Source of the DNA: Parapristionchus giblindavisi
Taxonomy: Eukaryota; Nematoda; Chromadorea; Rhabditida; Diplogasteridae
Direction: 5' to 3'
DNA length: 64,000 bases
NCBI GenBank assembly: GCA_943737045.1
Contig: CALSFV010000084.1
Coordinates: forward strand, 312,501-376,500
The notes below the pieces were generated by a model. It worked only from the letters and a program-made list of their open reading frames with translations. It had not been told where the DNA came from and searched no databases. Shown here in pieces: positions 1 through 11,946 of this stretch. Both the position numbers and the translations under genes were made by a program. Within the stretch, counting starts at the first letter, position 1; each line of letters starts with the position of its first letter.

Positions 1-218
1 TTAATATTTTATCTGAGCATATCGCACGGACAGAGTCAACCAGACATGGCTTAATATTGTATCTGAGCATATCGCACGGACAGTGTCATCCAGACATGGC
101 TTAATATTTTATCTGAGCATATCGCACGGACAGGGTCATCCACACATGGCTTAATATTTTATCTGAGCATATCGCACGGACAGTGTCATCCAGACATGGC
201 TTAATATTTTATCTGAGC
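1..218. repeat. 50-bp tandem satellite, truncated by window edge
   Basis: Four full units start at 1, 51, 101 and 151, and a partial fifth runs to about 218. Each unit begins TTAATATTTTATCTGAGC and ends CAGACATGGC, with only a few substitutions between units. The array continues to the left of the window. No coding potential is seen. Confidence 0.95.
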
Positions 219-319
219 TCCACCAAGGTAAGATAGTGTGATAAGAGCGTCCAGTTTTGAATGTGCTTTCGGTACTAATTTAACAGTGAGTCAGAAAGAG
301 GGACGAATAAGTGAGCACC

Positions 320-580
320 AGTCTCTCCCGCTCCGTCTCTCTCCCTCTTCATCTTCCTTCCTCTTTCTCTCTCTCTCCCCACTTTCTCTCCCTCTCCCGC
401 TCTCTCTCCCTTCTCTCTCTCTACCGCTCCTATCCACTCTCCCTCTCGTTATGTCGACCGGACTGACCCGGATAAAGGGAGAAAGTATGAGAGGAGAAAT
501 GGGAGGGAGAGGGAGGAGAGAGGGAGAGAGAGAGAGAGAGAGAGAGGGAGGGAGGAGAAAGGGAGAGGGAGAGGGAACGA
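320..580. repeat. Polypyrimidine block followed by polypurine block
   Basis: About 110 bases of almost pure C/T (330-450) are followed, after a short mixed spacer, by about 100 bases of almost pure A/G (475-580). The two halves are roughly complementary, so the region can fold back. The open frames through it are low-complexity Ser/Leu or Arg/Glu strings and are not taken as genes. Confidence 0.8.
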
Positions 581-1152
581 AAGTTGATTGACCACTTAAT
601 CATATATCCTGAGGGTATCAATAGCCAGATGATCAGACCATATCAATTTTGCGCTGAATTCGTTGTAATATTTACATATTAACGTGTTTTTTAGTCCAAA
701 TACTGCCCCACCCTTTATCCTTTGGTTATTTATATACAAATTTACATTCTTCGTAAATAAACTTGTAGATGCACTCGCTTCTTTCATTTACTTTCAAACA
801 GTTTCGTGAATCTTTGGAAGTTTCTCCCTAATATCTCGATTATATGTTCCAATCCTAAATGGTTTTGTAATTGCTCACTTTAAGCAGTAACCAGTTGATC
901 AGTCATTGCATGACATTGTCATTTGCAATTGTTTATTGTCAATTGTCATTTCTAATTTTTCCTGTCATCATTTATTGTGTGATATTGATACATTTTTAGT
1001 CTTTTATGCCTCTGATCTTTGATCTCTCGATTACTTTATTAGATTTATTAGATCAACCAGCTCCTTCCCTTAGTGTCTCGTCCCAATTCTCCTTCTCCTG
1101 CTACATTCATCCTCCTCCATCCCCTACAATATTCCTCTTCTCTTCTCATCTC

Positions 1153-1191
<39 letters not shown>

Positions 1192-1711
1192 TCTCCCTCT
1201 CTCTCCCTCTCTCTCACTACTTCTCTTTCTAGATATCTCCCTCTCTCTCCTCAGAGAGTTCTCCTCTATCCTCACATACTTCCAAAGTGTTCTCTATTCA
1301 ATTCTTTCTATTCATGATCGGTCTAAGCATGGTAGTTCCATTTAAATATTGATCGATTTACTCGTTTTGCATCTATACAATCTACGCCTTTTCTTGTTCT
1401 AGTCACTATTTACAATTCTTGATCAGAATGCAGAATTAGTATTACATTAGTAGTATGGTATGCATTGGAGGGCCATTTTCCCGCACTACGATCAAAGGGT
1501 GCCGCCAAGATATATTTGAAAAAGTTTAGCAACAGATTAAGATGTTAGGTGAAATGATTCGAGATTAATGAATCTGGAACAGAATTAGTCACATTATTCT
1601 GATCTAGTCGCTCCACTGTTTAATTATCGTCGCTCCTCACCGATTCGCTGAAATAACGTATATTAACGATCAAAGATCACTGGTAATATCGATCTGACAA
1701 CTGAAATTTTG
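581..1711. other. Intergenic DNA with CT microsatellite; no gene seen
   Basis: AT-rich unique sequence. A (CT)n microsatellite occupies about 1139-1222. The open frames are short and low-complexity (Ser/Leu runs over the microsatellite). The region upstream of 1712 probably holds the promoter of the downstream acyltransferase, but no convincing TATA or initiator was identified. Confidence 0.6.
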
Positions 1712-1737
1712 TGTGAATTCCAGGGTGCTAGTCTAAG
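1712..1737 (+). promoter_or_regulatory. Candidate trans-splice acceptor and 5' leader
   Basis: The sequence TGTGAATTCCAG ends in a good 3' splice site at 1723, only 14 bases before the ATG at 1738. In nematodes an unpaired acceptor directly upstream of an initiator is typical of spliced-leader addition. Inference only: a cis-spliced 5' UTR exon further upstream would look the same. Confidence 0.4.
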
Positions 1738-4301
1738 ATGGATCTAGACCCGCAAGTAGTTAAACCTAGCGAGAAGGAGCGACGAATCATCGTTTTCAAG
1801 ACGAAGGAATACAAGCCACGAGAGTCATTGTTAACGTGAGTTTCAGAGATCATAGTTCAAAGATCAAAGATCAAAACTACATTTCCAGTGAACTATTCGC
1901 CTCATCAGCCGAGGTTACTGTAGCCTACAACTTTATCGCTGCCATCTTCTCGCTATTCCTCCTAAGAGCCCTCTTCGATGACGTTGTCAATCACGGACTG
2001 TAAGTTTAGTTGGCCCCTGATATTTGATCTTTGATCTTTGATCTTTAATCTTTAATCTTTGATCTTTGATCTTTCCAGACCATTCTATCATCTGTGGTTG
2101 GTGGGCTGGAACTTTGAGCAGCTTCCATCGACGCTTCTCGTGTGGAGTGCGACGTTCGCGTCGACTTTCGTTCCTTATACGGCCATCAAATATTGGGCCC
2201 ATGTCCCAGCCAAGGTCAGAGAGAATATTTTAGATTTTAGGGGCATATCATGAACTGATTTTACTCTCCGCTCTGGTAACGCTCTCTCGCAGACAAATAA
2301 AGCTTGCGGTTGCGTAACCAGTGCGGAGAGTTTGAATTAGCTCGGGGTGTGCTTTTAAATTTTAGATTTCAAAAGTACGCCTAACTTATCTTCATGGTCA
2401 TTCCTAAACAAAACGTCGTCGCACAAACTAAAATAATATTATTATGTTTCTTCGGCTATATTCCACTGACTATATAATGTAATTGGTCAATCAGAGATCA
2501 AAGATCAAAGATCAAAGATCAAAGATCACTCATTGCAGAAAGTGTCCCTGCAATCCGATGGGTTCATGCTGATTGGCTACGTCGGCTATCTCATCGCTTT
2601 CTTCTATTTCCCACTCCGATTTCTCTTCTCGTCAGGGCTGAACTGCGCCTGCAGCTTCATTATTACATGCGAAACGGTGAGGTTTAATAATTCCACATAA
2701 AAAAACAGTCCGAGATAATTTGAACCTCTCCGCTCAGGTGACACTGTCTCGCAGACAAAGAAAGCGAGAGAGCGTTGATAGAGTGGAGAGTGTCAAATTA
2801 GCTAGGGTGTCACGCTAAAAAGCAAGTATCCCTAGACAAGGTCCCTTCGTCTCATAGGCTATTTCTTGCAATGATTTTTCAGCGCCTGACCATTCGAATA
2901 TTATCAACTAATAGTCAATAGTTAAATACGATTTCCTACTTTCATTTAAAGGGACTGACACCTTTGTCAACGGTCTCTACATTGCGCACACTATTTCTCT
3001 GTTCTCGAGAGAGCGTAGTGCGTTGAAGAGACCGTTGACAAAGGTGGCAGTCCCTTTAACCATAGGAAAGTTCAAAAGCATGAATATGCCCCTTTACAGA
3101 CTCGCATAGCGATGAAGGTCCACTCATTCGTTCGTGAGACCATTCCTCGTGCCATCGAGAAGAAGACGGAAGGCAATGCTACTGTGCAGGCAAGACTTTT
3201 CTCGTTTATTTCAATATCACAATTGAGTTTTCAAAGTTTTCCTCTTCCAAAGAGAACTTTGCATCAAAATTGGTTGACTGGAAGCCGCGATTTTGCAAAA
3301 GATTATTACTCCCACACGTCATGGGATGAGTTTAGACGGATGAGTGAGCATCGCCCTTCAGTGCTAGCGCAGAACTCCCGCACGAAAAGTATACAACACA
3401 CTGTAGTAAAACAATTTTTCGATACATTATTGCTTATATTTGAATGACAAAAAAAACAAATAAATAAACAATCATTTCAGCCTGGAGAGGTATCAGACTG
3501 GCCGTCGGTCGAACAATTCGTTTACTTCATGTTTTGTCCTGCCTTTATCTACAGAGACAACTATCCCAGGTTGGTCTTTGGTCTTTGATTTTTGATCTTT
3601 GATCTTTGATCTTTCACTTTAGAACAGAATCAATTGACTGGTCTCGAGTGCGTGCCCATGCTGCGCATGTCTTTGTATTGATCGAATTCGTCAATCTAGT
3701 TTTCACGCAAATGGTACATGTCTTGACCAAGTTCGATTCAATGCAAATTATCATATCAAGCAGTAATGCTCGGATGGGGATGAGGTGGAATTTTTGGCCT
3801 AGTGTTCCGCTTAAAAGATGATGAAAATGAAATAAAAGAAAGTCAAATTCCTCCCTCGCTTCTAATATCTCTCGCACTAAACGGAAGCAAGAGATCATTG
3901 ATTGAACTTATTGAGTAATTGAGAGATCTTGGACTATTGCATGCCAATTATTGTTCCTAAATAAATAACTTTTGATATTTCCAGGTTCAACCACAACTAT
4001 CCGCATTGAATCCCGCGACTGTTTCCATATCCGACAACATTATCGCACTGTTCACCTTCATTCCTGCAGGTATACCCTTACCATTTCCATGTAAATTAAA
4101 ATGACTCAAATTAGATAATTGAATTTGACAACTAATCAATCAGTCAACGCAAAATCGATGCACTGGTTCTGAAATGAACGGATAATTTAGAACTTTAGTT
4201 AAAGACACATCGAGAGCTCATTTTTCTTTCGGCTTTGGCAATATTCTCTCGTTCGAATTAGGCTGGGGTGTGCCTTTAATCTAACCTGAATCAATCATTG
4301 T

Positions 4302-4335
<34 letters not shown>

Positions 4336-6100
4336 TTAATATAACCCTTACCAGGAATGATCTGTCTCTTGTGTCTATTCTACGGTCTTCTCCATTCGTG
4401 GCTCAATCTCTTCTCTGAACTGATGCAATTTGCCGATCGTCAATTCTATGCCGTAAGCCATAATTTACTCTTTTAAATATAACATAATAAAAAATCATAT
4501 TTGTTGATAGTTTGTTGATTCTTTCGGTAGATTTTTTACTTTGAACGGCTTCACATTTTTAAAACTTTTTTTTGTCGGTGACGTTGGTTACTAGGAAATT
4601 ATGAAAATTGAACCGATCTCTTACAGTGGTTGTTGCTTGAAAACTAAGGAAGTTATGACTTTTTGAAGAATAATGGAATACTTTTGGTCGATGCCGTTGT
4701 GCATAAATTCGATAATCTGAACAGTATTCTGTGAACAGTATTCAGACAATGTTGTCGACAATGATTCCAGGCCAATTTCAGAATTGGTGGAACTCCCAGA
4801 ACATGGCAGAGTACTATCGCAACTGGAATCTTGTCGTGCACGACTGGCTCTATGCCTACATCTACAAGGATGTAGCACAGGTTTGTAGCAACTTTGATCT
4901 TTGATCTTTGATAACCTTAGTCATGAACATCGAGTTGAAGCTTGATCTTTGAATTTCTGTTAAAAAATTACAACTTGATGTTCAATCTATGTAAATTTAT
5001 TTATTTATTCCATCAAATTTATCAAATTTATTACAAATCAAATAAATTAAATGAGAATTGATCTTTGATCTTCAATCTTTCCAGGCTATCGGAGGAAGAA
5101 AGGGCTTGTCTGCCGCGCAGACGGCGGTTTTCTTCGCTTCTGCTGCTTTCCACGAGTACTGGTGGGCTTTTCGTATTTTATTATTTATTTATCTAACATT
5201 GAATAAATGTGACAACGAGTGATAAAATTAAAGAAAGAAAATATAATTATTTATGAGCTACTGATATTCGTTTTCATTCTTTCTATGCTATTCACCATGG
5301 CTGCTGCTATTCCTTAGCAACAGGAAGCTTGATATTATTCCAGGTTCGGAATCGCTTTCCGGGTCTTCTATCCCGTCATGTTCATGCTTTATTTTGTCTT
5401 TGGAGGTAAGAATCAAAGAGAATTTGCCATAATTGCATAGATATACCAATTATTTAATGGCCATTTTGTTAAGGAATCTTCTACGCGGTATCCAAGGTGT
5501 TCATTACTAATCGCACCATCTGGAATACGGCCATGTGGTTCAATCTATTGATTGGAACTGGAATGTTTGTCGCGTTTTATGGACAGGTAATAGGCAGCAT
5601 TTTCTCAAAGCATTATTATTACTCTGATTACGACTGACTGGATTATAATTATAGAGAAAGAAGATCCCATTTTATGAAACCTCCGGTATTTTTTGTCCGT
5701 GGGGTGCGCCGTGGGCAGCACCATGGTGTGGGACCAGGGCGCACCCCACGAGATTTTTGGGGTGGACCTCAAATTCCGTGGGGCACGCCGTTCATTCCGT
5801 ACCATGGATCACGCCTTTCTCATATCCCATGGGGCACGCCGTTCATTCCACACCATGGTGCACCCCACCGACAAAAAATACCGGAGACTCTTGATACAGG
5901 GCAAAACACAAGAATATTTTAATAATAATAAATATGCTTCACTATTTCTTAAATTTATTCAAATATTGAGGAAATATTGACAAAAAGATGGAATTTTACT
6001 ATTATTCTTGCAGGAATGGTACGCGCGTCAACACTGCGCTCCCTTCCAATCTCCCATCGTAGATTTCTTCACTCCCAGACACTGGAGCTGTGCCAATTAG
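1738..6100 (+). CDS. mboa-1: Sterol O-acyltransferase (ACAT/SOAT), MBOAT family
   Basis: Exons: 1738-1835, 1889-1999, 2079-2214, 2539-2676, 3100-3189, 3481-3569, 3623-3713, 3985-4069, 4355-4452, 4782-4880, 5085-5161, 5344-5405, 5474-5586, 6014-6100. All phases join, giving 457 aa. The product is a multi-pass ER enzyme expected to esterify sterols with fatty acyl-CoA. Family marks: SFVRE...PR near residue 165, FIYRDNYPR near 212, FYANWWN at 310-316 (usual form FYxDWWN), VVHDWLY with His332, FHEYW with the likely catalytic His368, and a C-terminal EWYARQHC block. These fit ACAT better than DGAT1; the protein lacks the long cytosolic N-terminus of vertebrate ACATs. Intron 5 appears to start with GC (CAG|GCAAGA). 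Introns carry GATCTTT tracts and fold-back repeats. AATAAA at 6216-6221 is a likely poly(A) signal. The name mboa-1 follows the C. elegans ACAT homologue and is by similarity only. Confidence 0.93.
2258..2362. repeat. Fold-back repeat family A, copy in SOAT intron 3
   Basis: Left arm TTTTACTCTCCGCTCTGG, right arm ending AGCTCGGGGTGTGC. The arms are complementary with a short central loop holding CTCTCTCGCAGACAAA. Confidence 0.8.
2710..2816. repeat. Fold-back repeat family A, copy in SOAT intron 4
   Basis: CCTCTCCGCTCAGGTGACACT pairs with the later GAGTGGAGAGTGTC. The centre contains GTCTCGCAGACAAAGAAAGC. Diverged relative to other copies. Confidence 0.75.
2946..3059. repeat. Fold-back repeat family B, copy in SOAT intron 4
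   Basis: Begins TTAAAGGGACTGACACC and ends GTGGCAGTCCCTTTAA, a near-perfect hairpin. TTAA at both outer edges looks like a target-site duplication. The centre holds ACTATTTCTCTGTTCTC, diagnostic of this family. Confidence 0.85.
4203..4280. repeat. Fold-back repeat family A, internally deleted copy in SOAT intron 8
   Basis: Outer ends AGACACATCGAGAGCT and GGCTGGGGTGTGCCTTTAA remain, but one arm of the inner stem is missing. Confidence 0.6.
5683..5895. repeat. Fold-back element with CTCCGGTATTTTTTGTC ends, SOAT intron 13
   Basis: Left end CTCCGGTATTTTTTGTCCG and right end CGACAAAAAATACCGGAG are inverted repeats. Both run inward into GTGGGGTGC. The interior repeats GGGGCACGCCGTTCATTCC twice and carries several CCATGG sites. 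It is GC-rich against an AT-rich intron. Probably a non-autonomous DNA element. Confidence 0.75.
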
Positions 6101-7317
6101 GAAGATTATTGATTTATTATTTTCATAATTTATAATATTTTGTTGTGCCACCCGGTGATACAATGAATGCCTGCCCTTTTCTGTAAATAAGCATTGCCAA
6201 AGAAATGAAATATGCAATAAAGAAAGGCCTTAAATGATTTTTTGAAGTTCTTTGAGTTTGTATAAGTATTTAGAATGCATTTTACATATTTTCCTAGGTT
6301 CCCTACGTTGACAGGGAAAGCGGGGATAGGGGTATCCCGGGATCCCATCTATCCCCTTGAATTATTTCGCTTTGAATATCGTGTATCAGGCATAAGTATT
6401 GTTCGTATTATTTTATTCTTTGCTTGACCTATTTAATCATTGAAAGTTTGGAATTTTATAAATTTCGCATCATGAGAAAGCAACAATGAAAGTACCGAGC
6501 GAAAATTTTTTAAACACGCGCACGCTCATAGTCAAAGAGAGTATTTCCATAATGACATGCAGTAGTCAATATGCATAGAGGAAAGAGATGATGAATACAT
6601 TATGTATTTTCATGGGTTGAACAAAATTTGTGGGATATTCGCGCACAACACTCTACAGAATCAGTCCGGCAAGATAAAGTTCATGAAATGAGGAATGCAT
6701 GAAACACGAAATCTCCTTGTGAAAGATGGGTTCTAGGGTCTGAAATACAACCAAGTCGATAAAATAAATAAATAAAGATATTTACTATTTTATGCATAGG
6801 TGATCTTTCATTGTGTTAAAGAGCCTGAAAAAGTAATTTATTAAAGTTTGATATATACTTTTGACGATAAATATGTAGGTGGAACGTTTTTAACGTTGAG
6901 GATCAAAATCATTCAATTATAAAATCTCTATTCATATGACATGAGAGAGAAGATTAGAGGTTATTCTTATAATAATACTTTATTATGCAGGTTCATAAAT
7001 AAAATTACAATAATCGTAATAATATTGAACGATTCTGCATGAATCTCTCCGCAGGGGGTTTGAGAGATTGAGAAGTGGGTAACGTAAGAATTGATAATTA
7101 TCCATTTTCCTAGGTTCACCCGTAGTTCCCAAACTGCCACTGTACCCAAACCCCTCACCGATTTCGCTACCTTATTGTTAGCCATGAGCAAGGTAGCAGG
7201 AGAATAAGAAATCAAAGATCGTAGGAGTTGGGTCCCCCGTATAGACCGCTCACAGGAGGGAGATCATGTCAGAATGATCTCCCCTCATTATCCTTGCATC
7301 GTCATTCCCGATGACCC

Positions 7318-7345
7318 ATTCCCCTATATAAACCCCCTCCTATCA
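7318..7345 (+). promoter_or_regulatory. TATA-like element in intergenic region
   Basis: CCCCTATATAAACCCCC lies in a locally GC-rich context, and a similar CCATATATAAACCCTC occurs at 57642-57657. It could be a core promoter of an unrecognised transcript or of a decayed element. The only downstream ATG (7414) opens an 11-codon frame, so no gene is assigned. Confidence 0.25.
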
Positions 7346-7799
7346 TGATAAAGTTAGTCTCGAGTGAGCTTGTCGTCTAGTCTTCCTTGTTACACTTCAA
7401 CTGTAGGTACAAGATGGATTTGAAGAAAGTGATGCGACTCAATCATTAATTTGTTTTCTTTCTTGCATATATCTGTCTTGATATCAATTCAATCCTGTAG
7501 CACATTCTCTTTACGAGGTATACCAATCTTGAAAATATTTTCTCAACGGATTTTATCAACGTTTACAAACAAATATTCATTTGATATTATAATTGTACAA
7601 CATCATAAATGCTCAATATTCGAAAAAATACACTTTAGCGAATCAATCTTTGGATAAGGGGTCCTTCGTTTGATATAGTTCGTGCTGATAGAGAAGGACT
7701 ATCGCTGAATCCTGACTACATATGATATTCATCCTATCGTGGATGTCATCCACTACTGTATTCATCCAGCTACAAAAATATGATAAAGGAATGCCACAT

Positions 7800-7882
7800 G
7801 GTAATATTACTCTCCACTCTGACAACATTATCTTGCAGACAAAGAGCATGAGAGAGAATTGTCGCAGTGAGGAGTTTCAAAC
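7800..7882. repeat. Fold-back repeat family A, diverged
   Basis: TTACTCTCCACTCTGACAAC and the later GTCGCAGTGAGGAGTTTCAA form the inner stem. Outer ends have decayed. Confidence 0.65.
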
Positions 7883-8574
7883 TATTAATATATCTTTTCA
7901 TAGTAGTACAGCGTTCTCATTCTGGATCATATTAAAAAAAGAAGACTCACGGAGGCGGAATGGTCTTCTGTACAGTGGATTTGGCTTGATACCACATCCC
8001 GTGGCTTGATACCACATCCCGTGAAGACGAATGATAACATCGCTAATACACGACCGATTGAATTGAACACGAGCTGTGACTGAATTTCAATCGAATACAT
8101 TACATTTACATTTTACATTTCAATAACATTATCACCAGATTGGACGATTTCAGTTGGGTCGCCATTAAGGTTCTACACAATGTGCATACATAATACGAAA
8201 AGTTGAATATGAATATTTATTTGGTTGACATACAGAAGGGTAAATACCGTCGAGTTTTTTCGTAACTACACATCTCCCCGAATACAAAAACAATTTTCTC
8301 GAAAATTATGGATGCAGCGGAATACCGTATCTTGTTCTGTGAAAGTTCGCTATTAAACCAAGGAAGGCGCGAATTTTCAAATTTGAAGCTATACGTTCGA
8401 TAATCTTCATTGCAGCACTGCATACAATTACAAGTAGTATAATGTCGATATTGTCGACCGTCAAGGAAGGTAGTGTAGGTACCGGAAAAAAGGCAATTTG
8501 ACCCGATTTGATAGTAAATAGCATCTCAAAAATATCATTTTATACAATAAAGTAATGGGGATGGATACTTGGTT

Positions 8575-8662
8575 AAAATGACCACGCAAACCCTATAGCA
8601 ACGCTCTCTCGTAGACAAATAATATAACCAGCGAGTGTCAAGTTACCTCGTGTGCGCCATTG
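8575..8662. repeat. Fold-back repeat family A, degenerate
   Basis: Only GCAACGCTCTCTCGTAGAC and the right-hand CAAGTTACCTCGTGTGCGCC are recognisable. Confidence 0.45.
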
Positions 8663-8691
8663 ACTATGACTCAATTCTACTGACCTTCTCA

Positions 8692-8812
8692 TTAAAGGGA
8701 GAGTGACCTCTCTCAATGGCCTCTTCATTGCGCACACTATTTCTCTGTTCTCTATCACCGAGAGAGCGTAGACCGTTGAAGAGGCCGTTGAGATAGGTCA
8801 CTCTCCCTTTAA
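8692..8812. repeat. Fold-back repeat family B
   Basis: TTAAAGGGAGAGTGACCTC at the left pairs with GAGGTCACTCTCCC-type sequence ending CCCTTTAA at the right. Central ACTATTTCTCTGTTCTC is intact. Confidence 0.85.
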
Positions 8813-10135
8813 ATATTGCAGGTTGTGTTTATCTCAATGCCGACGTATTTTCAGGAAGTAGGCATTCTGCTCCTGCCGAGAAGAAGAACCTAGTGATATA
8901 ATAATATTAGTCGAATATAATACGCGTTAGACAGACCTGTTAAAGTTTATAAATGCATGAAACTGCATTTGAAATACTTTCTATGATATTCTAATTGAAA
9001 AAGAAATAATGAAACCCATCACCACTGATAAAATGATTAAATAAGTGCGAAGTACCTTCCTGCATGTATTCCTATCTTCTTACAAAGTATTACTTTCAGT
9101 CCTCGCCACGCTCTCACTTTGTTTGTCTATGGCACAATTCACCACAGCCATTCCGGTGCAGACAATATTTCAATATTCATAAGGCTGCAACTTTTCTTTG
9201 TGAATTTACCAATATGTGAATAAATTTAAAAATATACATTCGCGAAGACTGATGAGTGACAAGGTTTTTTCGACATTTCATTTCTGATAGCTCGTAGACT
9301 ACTATGCATGGTTATGGTTATGAGGTTATGAACTATCGGTAGTACTCCGCACGGCTATTCTTTCCCAAATATCCATAAACAGACAAGGACAGCAGTTCAA
9401 TCCCCTCCTAGAAGACATGAGTAGTACTTCCGCCCATGTCATTCCTTCTAAATATTGTATCGCACCCATTTCGTATTGTTCTCCCATATAGCATTTATTC
9501 TACTCATACCACATGTGCTTCTAGATGTATTGACACGCAGAATTCGCTCCTCTGAGTCGTTCCATCTTGTCGGGGTCTCCCTTTTCTTCTCCTGCAACGG
9601 AGAGCCAATCGATCACGGATAGGATCGGCACGGAACGAACCAGATTATACTTTAATATACCAAGGATTTTAGAGATATAGCATTAATGTATGGAACTATA
9701 GAATAGTATCTTAGTTTATATTATATTCAGTCAATGATCCTCCCACTCGTCTACGAGATGCTCGATAACGTTCCAAACTGCCTAAACGCACAGAAAATTC
9801 GGGTTTTGGACCTTCCATAATCTGCTGACAATACCACATATGAACGGGTATTCCTACTAGGAAATTATTCCCTTACATGCAAGTATTTTTCTTTGAGTGC
9901 ATACAATGGAAATATTTCCTACGATGCCCTTGCGTACCCAACCTCATTAACTCATTCATTCTGCTGCTTTGTCTGTATATTATTATATATCAAGCTCATG
10001 ATTTATATCACTACAACTCTTGCTATTATAATTATTTGCCTTGATATATTTATTTGTTTTTATTTCTTTTCCCTGCTATAATTCTTTATCATTCCTTCTG
10101 GATACTTCAACCTCCTTTTGTTGTACACCTACAGA

Positions 10136-10290
10136 AAAATCCCTTATCTATAAGGGAATGATAACCTAGAAAAGTCTCACAACGGAATTCTTCCCTCATA
10201 GATACGGGAATTCGACCCTATTATGGAAAGATTCCCGTACCCATCAGGGAAAAATTCCGTGGTGAGATGCTTCCAGGGAATTTTTCTTTG
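10136..10290. repeat. Fold-back element with AGAAAAATCCC ends
   Basis: Left end ACAGAAAAATCCCTTATC and right end CCAGGGAATTTTTCTTTGTG are inverted. Internal GGGAATTC/GAATTCTTCCC motifs also repeat in both orientations. A related fragment lies near 10690-10735. Confidence 0.6.
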
Positions 10291-10344
10291 TGTATAACGA
10301 ACGCATCTCTCCGGACGGAGTGCAGTTTCAAGTCTTTTTAAGGA

Positions 10345-10445
10345 AACAACGAGCCAAATTTTCTCTCCGCTCTGACCACACTCTCTCCATTTCTTTGTCT
10401 GCGAGAGAGTATTGTGGAGAGTAAAAATAGCTTATACCTTTAAGA
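10345..10445. repeat. Fold-back repeat family A
   Basis: CGAGCCAAATTTTCTCTCCG faces GTGGAGAGTAAAAATAGC, with TTCTTTGTCTGCGAGAGAG in the centre. Confidence 0.75.
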
Positions 10446-10726
10446 TTCGCCCACACCCCTCTGGTGATATTTCCTTTATGCTCATGTCTTTTTCTTAAAA
10501 AGTACTTTATACAGAAAAATAGACCCTTCAGGAAAGTACAAAAAAAGAGGGTTAGGCGTATCTTTATGTGCCTGATTATCTGTACTTAGCACAGGGCAGC
10601 CATTATGTTATACACATACATTTTATACGAAAAAAATTCATTATGGAGCTGTCAACGCCGTAGTTATTTTATCCAGATACGTTCAGTATTCATGAGGGAA
10701 GAATTCGGTGGTGAGACGAGGGAAGA

Positions 10727-11040
10727 ATTCCGGACTGAATTGGCCTTGAAACTCTGGTATTTTGAAACTTAAAGTCTACTTAAACTCCGCACTTTAAGTA
10801 GACTTTAAGTAAACTTAAAGTAAAACGCAAGTCTACTTAAAGTGGTGTGGTATACTGTAATGCATTTCGTCAAATGTTCTTTCACTTTAAGTTTACTTAA
10901 AGTCTACTTAAAGTCCGTGACGTAATTTAAGTTGACTTTAAGTTTCAAAATACCAGAGAAGATCACTGGCCTAGCAGTGATCACTCGCAGAACTTTGTGT
11001 GCCTTGAATAACGGGTTGTACCTTTACCTTTACATTCAGT
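10727..11040 (+). repeat. Dispersed repeat family M, interrupted by a family F fold-back
   Basis: CGGACTGAATTGGCCTTG (10732 onward) and CTAGCAGTGATCACTCGCAG through GAATAACGGGTTGTACC match the intact family M copies at 24617-24745 and 29239-29375. Between them a fold-back sequence occupies about 10752-10958. Confidence 0.75.
10752..10958. repeat. Family F fold-back rich in CTTTAAGT/ACTTAAAG
   Basis: Terminal inverted repeats CTCTGGTATTTTGAAACTT and AAGTTTCAAAATACCAGAG. The interior is a mosaic of CTTAAAGTCTACTTAAA and its complement, so the whole unit is a compound palindrome. It sits inside a family M repeat. Confidence 0.85.
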
Positions 11041-11282
11041 ATGAGTAAGACGTTTAGTTGATGATATTGTTTTTGCTGTGAAGATCGTTCGCTCTCACTG
11101 ATTACTATTCTTTGCGTAATTACAGTACTCATCACAATGCACAAAGCACAATTCATATAGATAAAAGCATACGACTTGGGTCCAAGAACATATGTAGATC
11201 AATAAAATATTTGTGTGCTTGTATATTTTTTCATTGCATTCTCTGCAAATAAAATATATCAAAGAAGTAGTGTGCGAAGAGA

Positions 11283-11407
11283 TCTTTAAAGGAATACCCC
11301 ATGTTAAGTTTACCCTTTGCATTGGCAATACTCTCTCGTAAACAAAGATAGTGAGAGAGAATTGCCAGAGCGGAGAGTTTCAAATTAGCTTGGGGTGTAG
11401 CTTTAAG
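11283..11407. repeat. Fold-back repeat family A, nearly complete
   Basis: Left end TTTAAAGGAATACCCCATG, right end AGCTTGGGGTGTAGCTTTAA. The inner stem GGCAATACTCTCTCGTAAAC/GAGAGAATTGCCAGAGCGG is well preserved. Confidence 0.85.
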
Positions 11408-11834
11408 AAGTACTTTTAAATTGTCCGAGAATAGTTCACGTTTCGACCACATACCACGACAATTTTGACCGCTGCGACCACAAAATTGTCATTTATTAAA
11501 ATTCTAATAGTACAATATTATATTTCCACTGTTGTCGCCTAAATTACACGCTTACAAACGACAAAACCGCATGTGTTGTTTTTGTGCCGGACCAATTATT
11601 GTACGATCTATAATAGCGAAAACAGAAATTATATCGAGATTACCGTTTGTATTACCTTTCGCCGAACAGTATTGCTACCTTTTTCTGGTATAACGACGAT
11701 TTTAAATTCCCGAGGGTGATTACGATTGATAATTAGTCTGCCTTTAGTCCTTTTCGTAAATTTGCCCTACGTTCCGCTCAAAAGTGCGCTTATTTTTCTA
11801 AAATACACCATTGTGTAATGTAAAAGTGTATAAT

Positions 11835-11946
11835 CATTTATTCGCGCGCCCCTAATATTATTTCTCTCGGCTCTCTCGTAGACAAATAATGCAAGAGAGT
11901 ATTGTCAGAGCGGTGAGTTTCAAATTAGTTTGGGTGTGTCTTTAAG
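11835..11946. repeat. Fold-back repeat family A, left arm shortened
   Basis: TCTCTCGTAGACAAATAATG is followed by GTCAGAGCGGTGAGTTTC and GTTTGGGTGTGTCTTTAA. The right half is intact and the left half reduced. Confidence 0.65.

Noticed and set aside
1738..6100. Interpretation as DGAT1 (diacylglycerol acyltransferase)
   Set aside because: DGAT1 shares the MBOAT core, but the [18 protein letters not shown] and EWYARQHC blocks match ACAT/SOAT more closely.
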